A DNA stretch of 29,188 nt. It comes from Candidatus Thiodictyon intracellulare. GTDB lineage: Bacteria > Pseudomonadota > Gammaproteobacteria > Chromatiales > Chromatiaceae. The position numbers and the translations under genes are program-made. A model generated the notes under the pieces. That model worked only from the letters and a program-made list of their open reading frames with translations, searched no databases and was not told the DNA's origin. The DNA lies in the NCBI GenBank assembly GCA_016292295.1, contig JADNEJ010000203.1, positions 1-29,188 on the forward strand. Reading direction: 5' to 3'. Positions 16,663-25,727 of this stretch are shown here, one piece after another; the first letter of the stretch is position 1, and each line of letters starts with the position of its first letter.

Positions 16663-16789
16663 GGACTACTCCCCCAGGGTCAAGCCGCCGCCCACCACCG
16701 GGCAGCGACTACAGGGCACCGAAAACGTCACGGCACCAACGCGGGACAGGGTTGCCCCGCCATTGTTAGTTGCCAGAAAATGGGACCAT

Positions 16790-16820
16790 GCGAACACTGC
16801 CCGCAGCCGGGCAGGTTCGC
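16790..16820 (-). other. Hairpin in the bamA 5' leader
   Basis: On the minus strand GCGAAC+CTGCCCG pairs with CGGGCAG+GTTCGC around a GCTG loop, with a single-T bulge: a 13-bp stem in 31 nt. No T-run follows, so it is not an ordinary terminator. It lies about 130 nt upstream of the bamA start and downstream of the proposed promoter, so it would be in the 5' untranslated leader. Confidence 0.55.
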
Positions 16821-16874
16821 TTCATGACGTGAAGAATCACCGGGACGGGGATTCCTCAGGTCGCCAAGGGCCCT

Positions 16875-16903
16875 AGTATACGGGATCGGCACCCGCTAAC
16901 CAA
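16875..16903 (-). promoter_or_regulatory. Sigma-70-like promoter for the bamA-lpx segment
   Basis: On the minus strand TTGGTT (16898-16903, overlapping the rseP stop codon) and TATACT (16875-16880) are separated by 17 bp. The -10 matches consensus at five of six positions; the -35 is moderate. Transcription would start near 16868 and give a leader of about 205 nt before bamA. I looked for a sigma-E element (GAACTT...TCTGA) in the leader and did not find a convincing one. Confidence 0.5.
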
Positions 16904-18233
16904 AGAGCCGATACAGATCCACGAAGAAGGCCAGACCCATAAGGGCGGCGATTAGGACGATCCCGACTTTTTGTCCCTGCAACTGGACATACTCGGACAG
17001 TGGATTACCCTTGATCCATTCGATGAAAAAGAACAGCAGGTGGCCACCGTCCAGGACCGGGATCGGCAGCAGGTTCAAGACCCCCAGGCTGATACTGACA
17101 ACGGCCAGGAATTTGACGAACGAGTCCCACCCGGCGCTGGCGGTTTGGCCCGCGACCTTGGCCATGGTGATAGGACCGCTGAGATTATCCACCGAGGCCC
17201 GACCCACCAGCATCCGCGTGATCACCCGCACCGTAAGCAGGCTCATGTCCAGGGTCTTGCGGGACGCCGCAGCCAGTGCGGCGAGCGGTCCATAGCGGAT
17301 CTCGACGCGATCCAGCAGCACCCCGGCCCCGATGCGCCCGACCGTCTTGCCATCCTTCGCGAAGGCACGCGGGGTCAACCGCAGGGTCAGGGGTACCCCG
17401 GCACGATCGATCGCGACGACCACCTCTTGGCCCGGTCGCGCCTGGACCATCTCCACCCAATCCACCCAGTCCCGCACCGGCTCACCGTCCGCAACCAGAA
17501 TGCGATCACCGGAGTGCAGACCGGCGCGCGCCGCGGGCTCATCCGGGATCAGGTCACCGACCACTGCGGCGAGCCGCGCGTTGAGTCCAAGGCCTGCGAT
17601 GATGCTTGCGTCCTCGGGCAGTGCGGCCAACCGTTGGCCGTCGACTCGGCGGTCCTGCTCGCGCCCTTCAGCGTCGCGAACCCTGACCCGGAAATTGCCT
17701 CTGGTGGTCGCTTGCGCCATGAAGGCGAACATCGCATGATCCCAGATGGTGGCCTCACGGTCGCCGACGCGCAGCAATCGGTCCCCCATCTGGAACCCGC
17801 CCTGAGCGGCGATCGAGTCTGGCTCCACCGACGCCACCACCGCCCGCACGCCGCTCTCGCCGGCCATGAAGATGACCCAATAGGCGAGGACGGCAAACAG
17901 CAAATTCGATGCCGGCCCGGCCGCGACGATCGCCGCGCGCCGCCACAGGGGTTGACGATTGAAGGCCAGATGCAGTCGCGCCGGGGGGGCCTCCTCCTCA
18001 CGCTCGTCGACCATCTTGACATAGCCGCCCAGCGGGATAGCGGCCAGCACGTACTCGGTCGTATCCGCCCGGCGCTGGTAGCGCAGCAAGGGCCGACCGA
18101 AACCGACCGAGAAGCGGATGACCCCGACGCCGAGCAGCCGCGCGACCGCGAAATGCCCTAGCTCATGGACGGTGATCAAGATCGCCAGGGCGACCAGGAA
18201 ATAACCGATATCGGCCAACAAGGGTGCTGACAT
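16896..18233 (-). CDS. rseP: Site-2 intramembrane protease RseP
   Basis: Inner-membrane zinc metalloprotease that cuts the anti-sigma factor RseA after DegS cleavage (sigma-E pathway) and also clears signal-peptide remnants. The zinc-binding HELGH lies at residues 23-27 within the first membrane helix. The second site is LLPIPVLDGGHLLFF near the C-terminus, and two tandem periplasmic PDZ domains lie between (conserved ASVEPDSIAAQGGFQMGDRL and DEPAARAGLHSGDRIL). The length of 445 is close to E. coli RseP (450). It starts at ATG 18233, six bases after the dxr stop. The stop codon is shared with the -35 of the probable bamA promoter. Confidence 0.96.
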   Translation of the reverse strand: MSAPLLADIGYFLVALAILITVHELGHFAVARLLGVGVIRFSVGFGRPLLRYQRRADTTEYVLAAIPLGGYVKMVDEREEEAPPARLHLAFNRQPLWRRAAIVAAGPASNLLFAVLAYWVIFMAGESGVRAVVASVEPDSIAAQGGFQMGDRLLRVGDREATIWDHAMFAFMAQATTRGNFRVRVRDAEGREQDRRVDGQRLAALPEDASIIAGLGLNARLAAVVGDLIPDEPAARAGLHSGDRILVADGEPVRDWVDWVEMVQARPGQEVVVAIDRAGVPLTLRLTPRAFAKDGKTVGRIGAGVLLDRVEIRYGPLAALAAASRKTLDMSLLTVRVITRMLVGRASVDNLSGPITMAKVAGQTASAGWDSFVKFLAVVSISLGVLNLLPIPVLDGGHLLFFFIEWIKGNPLSEYVQLQGQKVGIVLIAALMGLAFFVDLYRLFG

Positions 18234-18239
18234 GGCGCC

Positions 18240-19423
<1,184 letters not shown>

Positions 19424-19427
<4 letters not shown>

Positions 19428-20314
19428 GGATTTACCACCGCAATAAGAGTGAGGCCGAGCACGAACAATGGCGCCGCCGCGATCAGACTGTCGATGCGGT
19501 CCAGGAGGCCGCCGTGTCCGGGCAGCAGTTGACCCGAGTCTTTGACACCGCGCCGACGCTTGAGCAGGCTCTCATAGAGGTCGCCCGCGACTGAAATAAG
19601 CACGGTCACGATACACACCAGGACCGCCGATACGGTGCCGCCGATTCCCGGGGCCAACAGATAGCCCAAGGCAAGGCCGCCGACACTGGCCATCGCCAGC
19701 GCCCCATAGACCCCGGCGCGGGTCTTGCCGGGACTCAAGACCGGGGCCAGTTTGGTACCGCCCCAGCGCCGACCGGCGAAATAGGCCGCCGAGTCGGCGA
19801 ACCAGATTAGCAGCAACAGAAACAGGACCAGGGCCGGCCCCGCGGCGACGACACCGTGCAGCGCGACCAGGGCCGCCCCCCCGGGATCAAAGGCGTGCAG
19901 TTGGACCAGGGCCGCCCAGGAGACGCAGAGCACCAGGAGTCCCGACAGCGCACTCGCGCCGTCGGGCGCCGAGCGGAGGTCGATGCGCTGCACGCGCGCC
20001 AAGAGTACGCTCTGGACGGCCCACCAGAGGCCACCGAGGGCGATCAGCCCGTGCCGCCACTGGGGCTGGAACCAGAGGCTCACCAGCCCCGCGGCAACCA
20101 GGATGACATAGGCCACCCGCCCCACCCGGGCCTCAATGCCGGTAAGCCCGCCCCATTCCCAAGCACCAACCAGGATCACCAGGGCGATGAAGACGGCGAA
20201 ACCCAGCGTCGGCAACCACAGCACCGCTGCCATCACCAAGGGCCCGAGGGTAAAGGCCGTCGCGTTGCGCGCGCGCAACGCGTTGGCGGCCACCAAGGCG
20301 TTACCGTCGCTCAT
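19424..20314 (-). CDS. cdsA: Phosphatidate cytidylyltransferase CdsA
   Basis: Integral inner-membrane enzyme that makes CDP-diacylglycerol from phosphatidate and CTP, the branch point of phospholipid synthesis. It has multiple hydrophobic helices and the C-terminal CDS signature: [20 protein letters not shown] followed by [18 protein letters not shown] choose ATG 20314 ([11 protein letters not shown]), because GGGGTGG lies six bases before it; ATG 20320 and GTG 20332 are too close to that site or lack one. This gives 296 residues and a 14-bp overlap with the end of uppS, consistent with coupling. Confidence 0.94.
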
Positions 20315-21089
20315 AGTCATCCACCCCGGCACGGTGCGCCACCTGTTCCCCGGTCAGTCCGAAACGACGCTGGCGCTGAGAGAAGTCGTCCAGCGCCAGG
20401 CCGTAGGCGGCGGCGCCGAACTCGGGCCAGAGTAGATTAGTGAAATACAGTTCGGCGTAGGCCGACTGCCACAAGATGAAATTGCTGAGGCGCTTTTCGC
20501 CCCCTGTGCGGATAAAGAGATCCGGGTCGGGGAGATCCGCAAAGGACAACCGTGCGGCAATGGCCTTTTCATCCACCGCATTAGGGTCGAGTCGGTGGGC
20601 CGCCACGTCGGACAAGACTCGCCGGGTCGCCTGGGTGATATCCCAGCGCCCGCCATAGTTGGCCGCCACCTGTAGATTCAGGGAGCTGTTGTTTGCGGTC
20701 AGGTCCTCCGCTTCGGCGATGCGGCGCTGCAGTTTCTCGCTGAAGGCACTACGCTCCCCAATCACAAGCAGGCGCACGCCGTTGTCGTTGAGTCGCCGCA
20801 CCTCGCCACGCAACGTACTCATGAAGAGGTCCATGAGAATACGGACCTCAGCAGGCGGGCGGCGCCAGTTCTCGCTGCTGAAGGCGAACAGGGTGAGGGT
20901 CCCGACCCCGCGGCGCACCGACTCCTCCACCACCGCGCGCACACTCTTGACGCCCTCACGGTGCCCCCAGGTGCGGACGCGATTGCGCTGATTGGCCCAG
21001 CGGCCGTTGCCGTCCATGATGATGGCGACATGCTGAGGGACGCGTCGCTGATCATCGTGAGCCCCGCTGCCGGGGGATACCGTGTCCAC
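20301..21089 (-). CDS. uppS: Undecaprenyl diphosphate synthase UppS
   Basis: Cis-prenyltransferase that extends farnesyl diphosphate with isopentenyl units to the C55 lipid carrier of peptidoglycan and O-antigen assembly. The catalytic Asp26 is in HVAIIMDGNGRWA. FAFSSENWRRP, the pyrophosphate-binding IRTGGEKRLSNFILWQSAYA and the LWPEF motif are all present. The 262 residues are slightly long at the N-terminus, and GTG 21089 is a weakly supported start with no clear ribosome site. It lies 29 bp after frr. Confidence 0.96.
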   Translation of the reverse strand: MDTVSPGSGAHDDQRRVPQHVAIIMDGNGRWANQRNRVRTWGHREGVKSVRAVVEESVRRGVGTLTLFAFSSENWRRPPAEVRILMDLFMSTLRGEVRRLNDNGVRLLVIGERSAFSEKLQRRIAEAEDLTANNSSLNLQVAANYGGRWDITQATRRVLSDVAAHRLDPNAVDEKAIAARLSFADLPDPDLFIRTGGEKRLSNFILWQSAYAELYFTNLLWPEFGAAAYGLALDDFSQRQRRFGLTGEQVAHRAGVDDYERR

Positions 21090-21118
21090 GTCGTGTTGCG
21101 TCGGCTGCAGGAGGCGCC

Positions 21119-21676
21119 TCAGATGGACATCAGGTCGGTTTCCTTGGCGGCCAGCGCATCGTCGACCTCCTTGACGTACTGATCCGTCAGCTTCTGCACG
21201 ATGTCCTGACCGCGGCGTTCGTCGTCCTCGGAGATCATCTTTTCCTTCACCATGTCCTTCAACTCGGCGTTGGCGTCCCGGCGGATGTTGCGCAACGCCA
21301 CCCGCGCCTGCTCGGTCTCATGGCGCGCCACCTTGATCAGGTCCCGGCGCCGCTCCTCGGTGAGCGGCGGCATGGGGACCCGGATCACGGTGCCCGCGGT
21401 GTTCGGGTTGAGCCCGAGATCGGACTGCATGATCGCCTTTTCGACCGCCTGCACCATCCCCTTTTCCCAGGGCGTCACGACGAGCGTCCGGGAATCCTCG
21501 GCGGTGACGTTGGCGACCTGCCGGATCGGCATCTCCGAGCCATAGTAGGACACCATGACGTGATCCAGCAGTGCGGGATGAGCCCGCCCGGTGCGTATCT
21601 TCGCCAATTCGTGGGCCAGTGCCTCTACGCTCTTGGCCATCCGGGTCGCCGCGTCTTTCTTGATGTCATTGATCAT
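21119..21676 (-). CDS. frr: Ribosome recycling factor Frr
   Basis: Splits post-termination ribosomes together with EF-G. The 185-residue protein has the standard wording: [40 protein letters not shown] and [20 protein letters not shown]. The length is exactly typical. ATG 21676 is only two bases after the pyrH stop, so translation is probably coupled. Nothing about it is unusual. Confidence 0.97.
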   Translation of the reverse strand: MINDIKKDAATRMAKSVEALAHELAKIRTGRAHPALLDHVMVSYYGSEMPIRQVANVTAEDSRTLVVTPWEKGMVQAVEKAIMQSDLGLNPNTAGTVIRVPMPPLTEERRRDLIKVARHETEQARVALRNIRRDANAELKDMVKEKMISEDDERRGQDIVQKLTDQYVKEVDDALAAKETDLMSI

Positions 21677-21678
21677 CT

Positions 21679-22401
21679 TCAGTCACCACTTACCACCAGG
21701 GAGCCCACGTCTTCACCGCGCAGCAGACGCAGCAGGGCCCCCGGCTCGTTGATATTCATCACGCGCAACGCCATGCCATGGTCACGGCACAGCACGATGG
21801 CCGTAGTGTCCATGACCTGCAAGCCCTCGCGCAGGGCGCGATCGTAACTGATTCGGGGATAAAAGGTCGCGTCCGGGACGCGCAAGGGATCGTTGGAATA
21901 GATGCCGTCCACCTTAGTCGCCTTGATCAGCAGGTCCGCGCCGATCTCGATGGCCCGCAGGCTGGCGGCCGAATCCGTAGTAAAAAAGGGGTTGCCGGTG
22001 CCGGTGGCGAAGATCACCACCCGCCCCTGCCTCAGATGCCGCAGCGCACGCCGCGGGGAATGATCCTCGCACACGCAAGCAACCGACAGCGCCGACATGA
22101 CCCGCGTGGGCACCTCGAGACGCTCCAGGCTATCCTGCATGGCCAACGCATTCATCAGGGTCGCCAGCATACCGATGTGATCGCCGGTGACCCGGCCCAG
22201 CCCCCGGGCGGCCAGACCCGCGCCGCGGAAAATGTTGCCCCCGCCGATCACCAGGGCCACCTGAATCCCTTCGCCCACCAGGTTCCGCACATCGCCGGCA
22301 CATCTTTCGAGGACGTCCGGATCGATACTCTCGCGGCCGCCGCCCGCCAGCGCCTCGCCACTGAGCTTCAACAGAATCCGTCGGTAGATCGGGGCGCTCA
22401 T
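21679..22401 (-). CDS. pyrH: UMP kinase PyrH
   Basis: Hexameric bacterial UMP kinase of the amino-acid-kinase fold, which phosphorylates UMP to UDP for pyrimidine nucleotides and UDP-sugars. The N-terminal [13 protein letters not shown], the [13 protein letters not shown] loop, [35 protein letters not shown] and [13 protein letters not shown] are all characteristic. Length 240. The ATG at 22401 has GAGAAG a few bases upstream. It follows tsf after 113 bp of GC-rich spacer with no clear terminator. Confidence 0.97.
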   Translation of the reverse strand: MSAPIYRRILLKLSGEALAGGGRESIDPDVLERCAGDVRNLVGEGIQVALVIGGGNIFRGAGLAARGLGRVTGDHIGMLATLMNALAMQDSLERLEVPTRVMSALSVACVCEDHSPRRALRHLRQGRVVIFATGTGNPFFTTDSAASLRAIEIGADLLIKATKVDGIYSNDPLRVPDATFYPRISYDRALREGLQVMDTTAIVLCRDHGMALRVMNINEPGALLRLLRGEDVGSLVVSGD

Positions 22402-22514
22402 AAGGTCTTCTCGTCACAACGATAGGTGATGCGGTCCACGGCCTGCAGGGTAATACACGACGACCGTCGGGGCGCGGGCAGACCGACGCCGCCCCCGCCC
22501 GTAGGGATTGGGCA

Positions 22515-23399
22515 TCACTCCTTGTGCAGGGCCGCGACCTCTTTGGCAAAATTCTCGTTACGCTTCTCCAGGCCCTCGCCGACCTCGACCCGGGCGAAGC
22601 GCCGCACCCTGGCACCGGCCTGCTTCAGGAGCTTCTCGACCGTCTGCTCCGGGTCCTTGACGAAGGCCTGACTCAAGAGGGTAACCTCCCCCATGAATTT
22701 GCGCACCCGACCATCGATCATCTTGTCGACGATGGCGGCCGGCTTGCCGCTGTCTAGGGCCTGAGCGCGGAAGATCTCACGCTCCTTCTCCAGCATCTGC
22801 GGCGGCACCTCGTCGGCACTCACGCACACCGGATTGCTCGCCGTCACATGCATGGCCAGATCACGCCCCAAGGTCTCGTCCCCGCCGATCACCTCCACCA
22901 CCACGCCGATGCGCACGCCGTGGCGATAGCTGTAGAGCGTTCCCTCGACGCCGTCGAAGCGCACCAGGCGACGCACCTGAACGTTTTCCCCGATCTTGGT
23001 AATCAGTGCCTCGCGGGCCGCGTTGACCGTGGTCGCGGGGTCATCGACGAGCGGCAGCTCCAGGAGCGCGCCGGCGTCTACCGCGTCGCAGACCAGCGCG
23101 GTCTTGGCGACGCTGGCCGCGAAACCCTGGAAGTTGGCATCTTTGGCGACGAAATCGGTCTCGCAGTTGATCTCGACCATGACGCCGCGCTTGCCGTCGG
23201 CGGCAAGCTCGATGACGACCATCCCCTCGGCCGCAATGCGCCCGGACTTCTTGGCCGCCTTGGCCTGACCGGATTTACGCATGGCGTCGATGGCCGCCTC
23301 AATGTCTCCGGCGGCCTCCACCAAAGCCTTCTTGCACTCCATCATGCCTGCGCCGGTGCGCTCGCGGAGTTCTTTTACGGTCGCCGCTGCAATTGACAT
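22515..23399 (-). CDS. tsf: Translation elongation factor Ts
   Basis: Nucleotide-exchange factor for EF-Tu. It begins SIAAATVKELRERTGAGMME followed by CKKALVEAAGDIEAAI (UBA-like N-terminal module). The signature INCETDFVAKDANF and the core and dimerisation domains follow, to the C-terminal EVAALHKE. The 294 residues are normal. The frame is open 43 codons further, but ATG 23399 has AGGAAG seven bases upstream and the family-standard first residues. A stable hairpin (23424-23446) sits just before the ribosome site. Confidence 0.97.
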   Translation of the reverse strand: MSIAAATVKELRERTGAGMMECKKALVEAAGDIEAAIDAMRKSGQAKAAKKSGRIAAEGMVVIELAADGKRGVMVEINCETDFVAKDANFQGFAASVAKTALVCDAVDAGALLELPLVDDPATTVNAAREALITKIGENVQVRRLVRFDGVEGTLYSYRHGVRIGVVVEVIGGDETLGRDLAMHVTASNPVCVSADEVPPQMLEKEREIFRAQALDSGKPAAIVDKMIDGRVRKFMGEVTLLSQAFVKDPEQTVEKLLKQAGARVRRFARVEVGEGLEKRNENFAKEVAALHKE

Positions 23400-23423
23400 T
23401 GCTGACTTCCTCATACTGCTGGC

Positions 23424-23446
23424 GCGCTCGGCCTGAGGCCGGGCGC
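23424..23446 (-). other. Hairpin in the rpsB-tsf spacer, just before the tsf ribosome site
   Basis: A 23-nt segment folds into a 10-bp stem (GCGC, one G-T pair, then CGGCC/GGCCG) around a 3-nt loop. It ends about 10 nt before the tsf AGGAAG. A second small hairpin, GCCCGC-ACG-GCGGGC, lies at 23463-23477. No T-run follows either one. They could limit tsf translation or stabilise or process the message in the 164-bp spacer. Confidence 0.5.
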
Positions 23447-23563
23447 GGCGAAAATGGGTGGTGCCCGCACGGCGGGCGACGCTCCCGAGGACTGACGCGG
23501 ACCGGGCACCGGACCAGTCAGCGACCAAGCCGCCGACCGATCGCGTCAGGGCCCCCCGCGGAC

Positions 23564-24319
23564 CTACGAAGCGGCCTGATCGCGACTCGCCGGGGCGTCG
23601 CGGAACTCGGTTTCACGGCCCGACACCATCCCGGCGGCGGTGTCGCGGCCCTCGAGGACCGCATCGGCGGTACCGGCGATATAGAGACGCACGGCGCGAA
23701 TGGCGTCGTCGTTACCGGGGATCACATAATCGACCTTGCTCGGGTCGTTGTTGGTGTCGACCACGCCGACCACCGGGATGCCGAGCTTGTTGGCCTCGGT
23801 CACGGCGTTCTTCTCGTGACCCACATCGATCACGAACATGGCGTCCGGCAGGCCATCCATGTCCTTGATACCGCCAAGGCTTTGCTCCAGCTTGTCACGC
23901 TCACGCGACAGGTCTAGGGCCTCCTTCTTGTTGAAACGCTCGATGCCCCCGCTCTCGAACATGGCCTCCAGGTCCTTCAACCGCTTGATGGACTGGCGGA
24001 TGGTCTTGAAATTGGTCAGCATGCCGCCTAGCCAGCGGTGGCTGACGAAGGGCATGCCGCAGCGTAGGGCCTCCTCGCGGACGGCATCGCGGGCCGCCCG
24101 CTTGGTACCGACGAACAGCACCTTGCCACCGTTGGCGGACAGAGTGCTCATGAAATTCAAGGCATCCTGGAAGAGCGGGACCGTCTTTTCCAGGTTGATG
24201 ATATGGATTTTGTTGCGGTGCCCGAAGATGAAGGGACCCATTTTGGGGTTCCAGTAACGGGTCTGATGGCCGAAATGGACCCCGGCCTCCAGCATCTGGC
24301 GCATGGATACTTGACTCAT
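23564..24319 (-). CDS. rpsB: 30S ribosomal protein S2
   Basis: Small-subunit ribosomal protein needed for S1 docking. It reads [80 protein letters not shown] and [20 protein letters not shown]: textbook S2. The 251 residues are typical. The frame runs on upstream to 24460, but ATG 24319 has GAGGAA seven bases before it and the correct N-terminus. It is the first gene of the long minus-strand block. In gammaproteobacteria rpsB-tsf is autoregulated by S2 through its leader; the leader here is long and structured. Confidence 0.97.
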   Translation of the reverse strand: MSQVSMRQMLEAGVHFGHQTRYWNPKMGPFIFGHRNKIHIINLEKTVPLFQDALNFMSTLSANGGKVLFVGTKRAARDAVREEALRCGMPFVSHRWLGGMLTNFKTIRQSIKRLKDLEAMFESGGIERFNKKEALDLSRERDKLEQSLGGIKDMDGLPDAMFVIDVGHEKNAVTEANKLGIPVVGVVDTNNDPSKVDYVIPGNDDAIRAVRLYIAGTADAVLEGRDTAAGMVSGRETEFRDAPASRDQAAS

Positions 24320-24358
24320 GATCATTTCCTCAGTGTTCTGGGTTAGGCGTCCACGCGT

Positions 24359-24388
24359 CCCATGCAGCAACCCCCCAGGCAGCAATCC
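24359..24388 (-). repeat. Tandem 15-nt repeat in the rpsB leader
   Basis: CCCATGCAGCAACCC is followed directly by CCCAGGCAGCAATCC on the plus strand (13 of 15 identical). In the rpsB message this gives two consecutive TTGCTGC blocks with G-rich flanks, about 30-60 nt upstream of the ribosome site. The near-identical pair could be a protein-binding element. Confidence 0.55.
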
Positions 24389-24484
24389 CGGCGGGCACCC
24401 GGCAACATGTGACGACGCGTGTGTGGTTGGCTGAAATTTCCGGCTTTTCCAAGGGGGCACCGGAGGGGCGGGTGGTAGCGGTGA

Positions 24485-24536
24485 GGGGATTTTCGAGGGG
24501 TTTATGGAGATCCACGCGAACCCCTACGAAAACTCC
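24485..24536 (-). other. Long imperfect hairpin in the rpsB leader
   Basis: The arms GGGGATTTTCGAGGGGTT (24485-24502) and AACCCCTACGAAAACTCC (24519-24536) pair at 15 of 18 positions. The loop holds a further TGGA-GA-TCCA mini-stem (24505-24514). This is the strongest fold in the leader. Confidence 0.6.
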
Positions 24537-24673
24537 CGACCCCAAGTGTGTTTGGCCCTACGCGGGTTTCAGAACCATGAAACTTCAGTTGTTGAATATC
24601 CGGCCGCAAAAGCGGCTGGTGCTCGTAATAACAGGGCCGGGATCAGGGACCCCAAGGCCCCCCGACCGGTCCC

Positions 24674-24706
24674 AAAAATAAAGCGAAAAACCACTGTTTT
24701 TCGCTT
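24674..24706 (-). terminator. Terminator-like hairpin upstream of rpsB
   Basis: On the minus strand AAGCGAAAAA pairs perfectly with TTTTTCGCTT across a 6-nt loop and is followed directly by TATTTTTGGG. It lies about 350 nt upstream of the rpsB start and about 140 nt downstream of the proposed promoter. It could therefore be an attenuator or end a short RNA. On the plus strand no T-run follows, so it is unlikely to serve that direction. Confidence 0.55.
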
Positions 24707-24847
24707 GTGTAGGGCTTTGGTAGACGATTATCTGGCTTGATTTCAACTGATCCGCCCGCGCGGCCTACCGAGACACCCTTGGGTCGACCGCACAGGAGTA
24801 TCATCGTTTAGGACCGGTCAGCGCCCGTTTGTGACGGCGCGCCGCGT

Positions 24848-24877
24848 TTTATACCACGGTCGGCTTCGCCCGGGCAA
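24848..24877 (-). promoter_or_regulatory. Candidate rpsB promoter (extended -10, GC-rich discriminator)
   Basis: On the minus strand TTGCCC (24872-24877) and TATAAA (24848-24853) are spaced by 18 bp. A TGG just before the -10 makes it an extended -10 type, and a very GC-rich stretch (CGCGGCGCGCC) follows. That discriminator form is typical of growth-rate and ppGpp-controlled ribosomal promoters. Transcription would begin near 24841. Confidence 0.5.
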
Positions 24878-24947
24878 CGATGGCGCGAACCAATAGCTAG
24901 TTTTTCCTCAATAATCCGGGTACCAGGTGGACGCATTCAAAGGCCCT

Positions 24948-25727
24948 ATGAGCGTGCAAATCAAGACCCCCGAGGCGATCGAGCGCATGCGCCTCGCCGG
25001 GCGCCTGGCAGCCGACGTCCTCGACATGATCACCGAACACGTCCAGCCGGGCGTCACCACCGACGAGTTGGATGCCCGCTGCCACGAATATATGGATCAG
25101 GTGCAGGGCGCCGTGCCCGCGCCCCTGAACTATCGCGGCTTTCCCAAATCGATCTGCACCTCTGTCAACCACGTTGTCTGCCATGGCATCCCCGCCAACA
25201 AGCGGCTGAAGCGCGGCGATATCGTCAATCTCGACATCACCGTGATCAAGGACGGCTATCACGGCGACACCAGCATGATGTTCTTCGTCGGCGAGCCCTC
25301 GGTGCTGGCCAGGCGCCTGGTCGGCGTCACGCGGGCCGCCCTGTTGCGCGGCATCGCGGCGGTGCGCCCCGGCGCCACCCTGGGCGACGTGGGTCACGCC
25401 ATCCAGCAATTCGTGGAGGCCCACGGCTACTCGGTGGTACGCGAATACTGTGGGCACGGGATCGGACGCGAGTTCCACGAGGACCCCCAGGTCCTGCACT
25501 ACGGCAAGCCCGGGGAGGGACTCACCCTGCGTCCGGGGATGTGTTTTACGATCGAGCCCATGGTCAACGCGGGCAAGCGCTTCATCAAGCTGCTCCCGGA
25601 CGGGTGGACCGTGGTGACCAAGGACCACAGCCTCTCGGCCCAGTGGGAGCACACGCTCCTGGTCACGGACGAGGGCCACGAGGTACTGACCCTGCGCGCC
25701 GACGAGCGCGCTCCGGCGCCCGGCCCA
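24948..25727 (+). CDS. map: Type I methionine aminopeptidase Map
   Basis: Removes the initiator methionine from nascent proteins. The in-frame stop extends to 25730. It starts at ATG 24948 (SVQIKTPEAIERMRLAGRLA) with AAAGG a few bases upstream; a GTG at 24927 would add seven residues. The metal ligands are visible in order: Asp in DIVNLDITVIKDGYHGD, second Asp in HGDTSMMF, His in GHGIGREFHED, Glu in CFTIEPMVNAG and Glu in SAQWEHTLLVTD. Type I wording (NHVVCHGIP) and about 260 residues are normal. It is divergent from rpsB, as in other gammaproteobacteria, and coupled to glnD by an ATGA overlap. Confidence 0.96.

Larger units (their letters stand above)
24320..24840 (-). ncRNA. Structured rpsB 5' leader (possible S2 autoregulatory / t44-like RNA)
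   Basis: This stretch of about 520 nt between rpsB and the divergent map gene has no credible ORF. It contains, from rpsB outward, a tandem 15-nt repeat (24359-24388), a long imperfect hairpin (24485-24536), a GTTTCA/TGAAAC hairpin (24566-24583), an AAAA-loop hairpin (24600-24619) and a terminator-like hairpin (24674-24706). In E. coli the RNA called t44/tff lies at this position and belongs to the rpsB leader. I assign the same role by position and structure, not by sequence match, which I cannot verify. Confidence 0.45.

Noticed and set aside
16663..16895. Sigma-E promoter for bamA
   Set aside because: A GAACCT occurs on the minus strand, but no TCTGA/TCAAA-like -10 lies at the right distance.
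15526..18161. Long plus-strand ORFs opposite bamA and rseP (325 and 396 codons)
   Set aside because: His/Asp/Gln-rich antisense shadows of strongly supported genes; no family resemblance and no ribosome sites.
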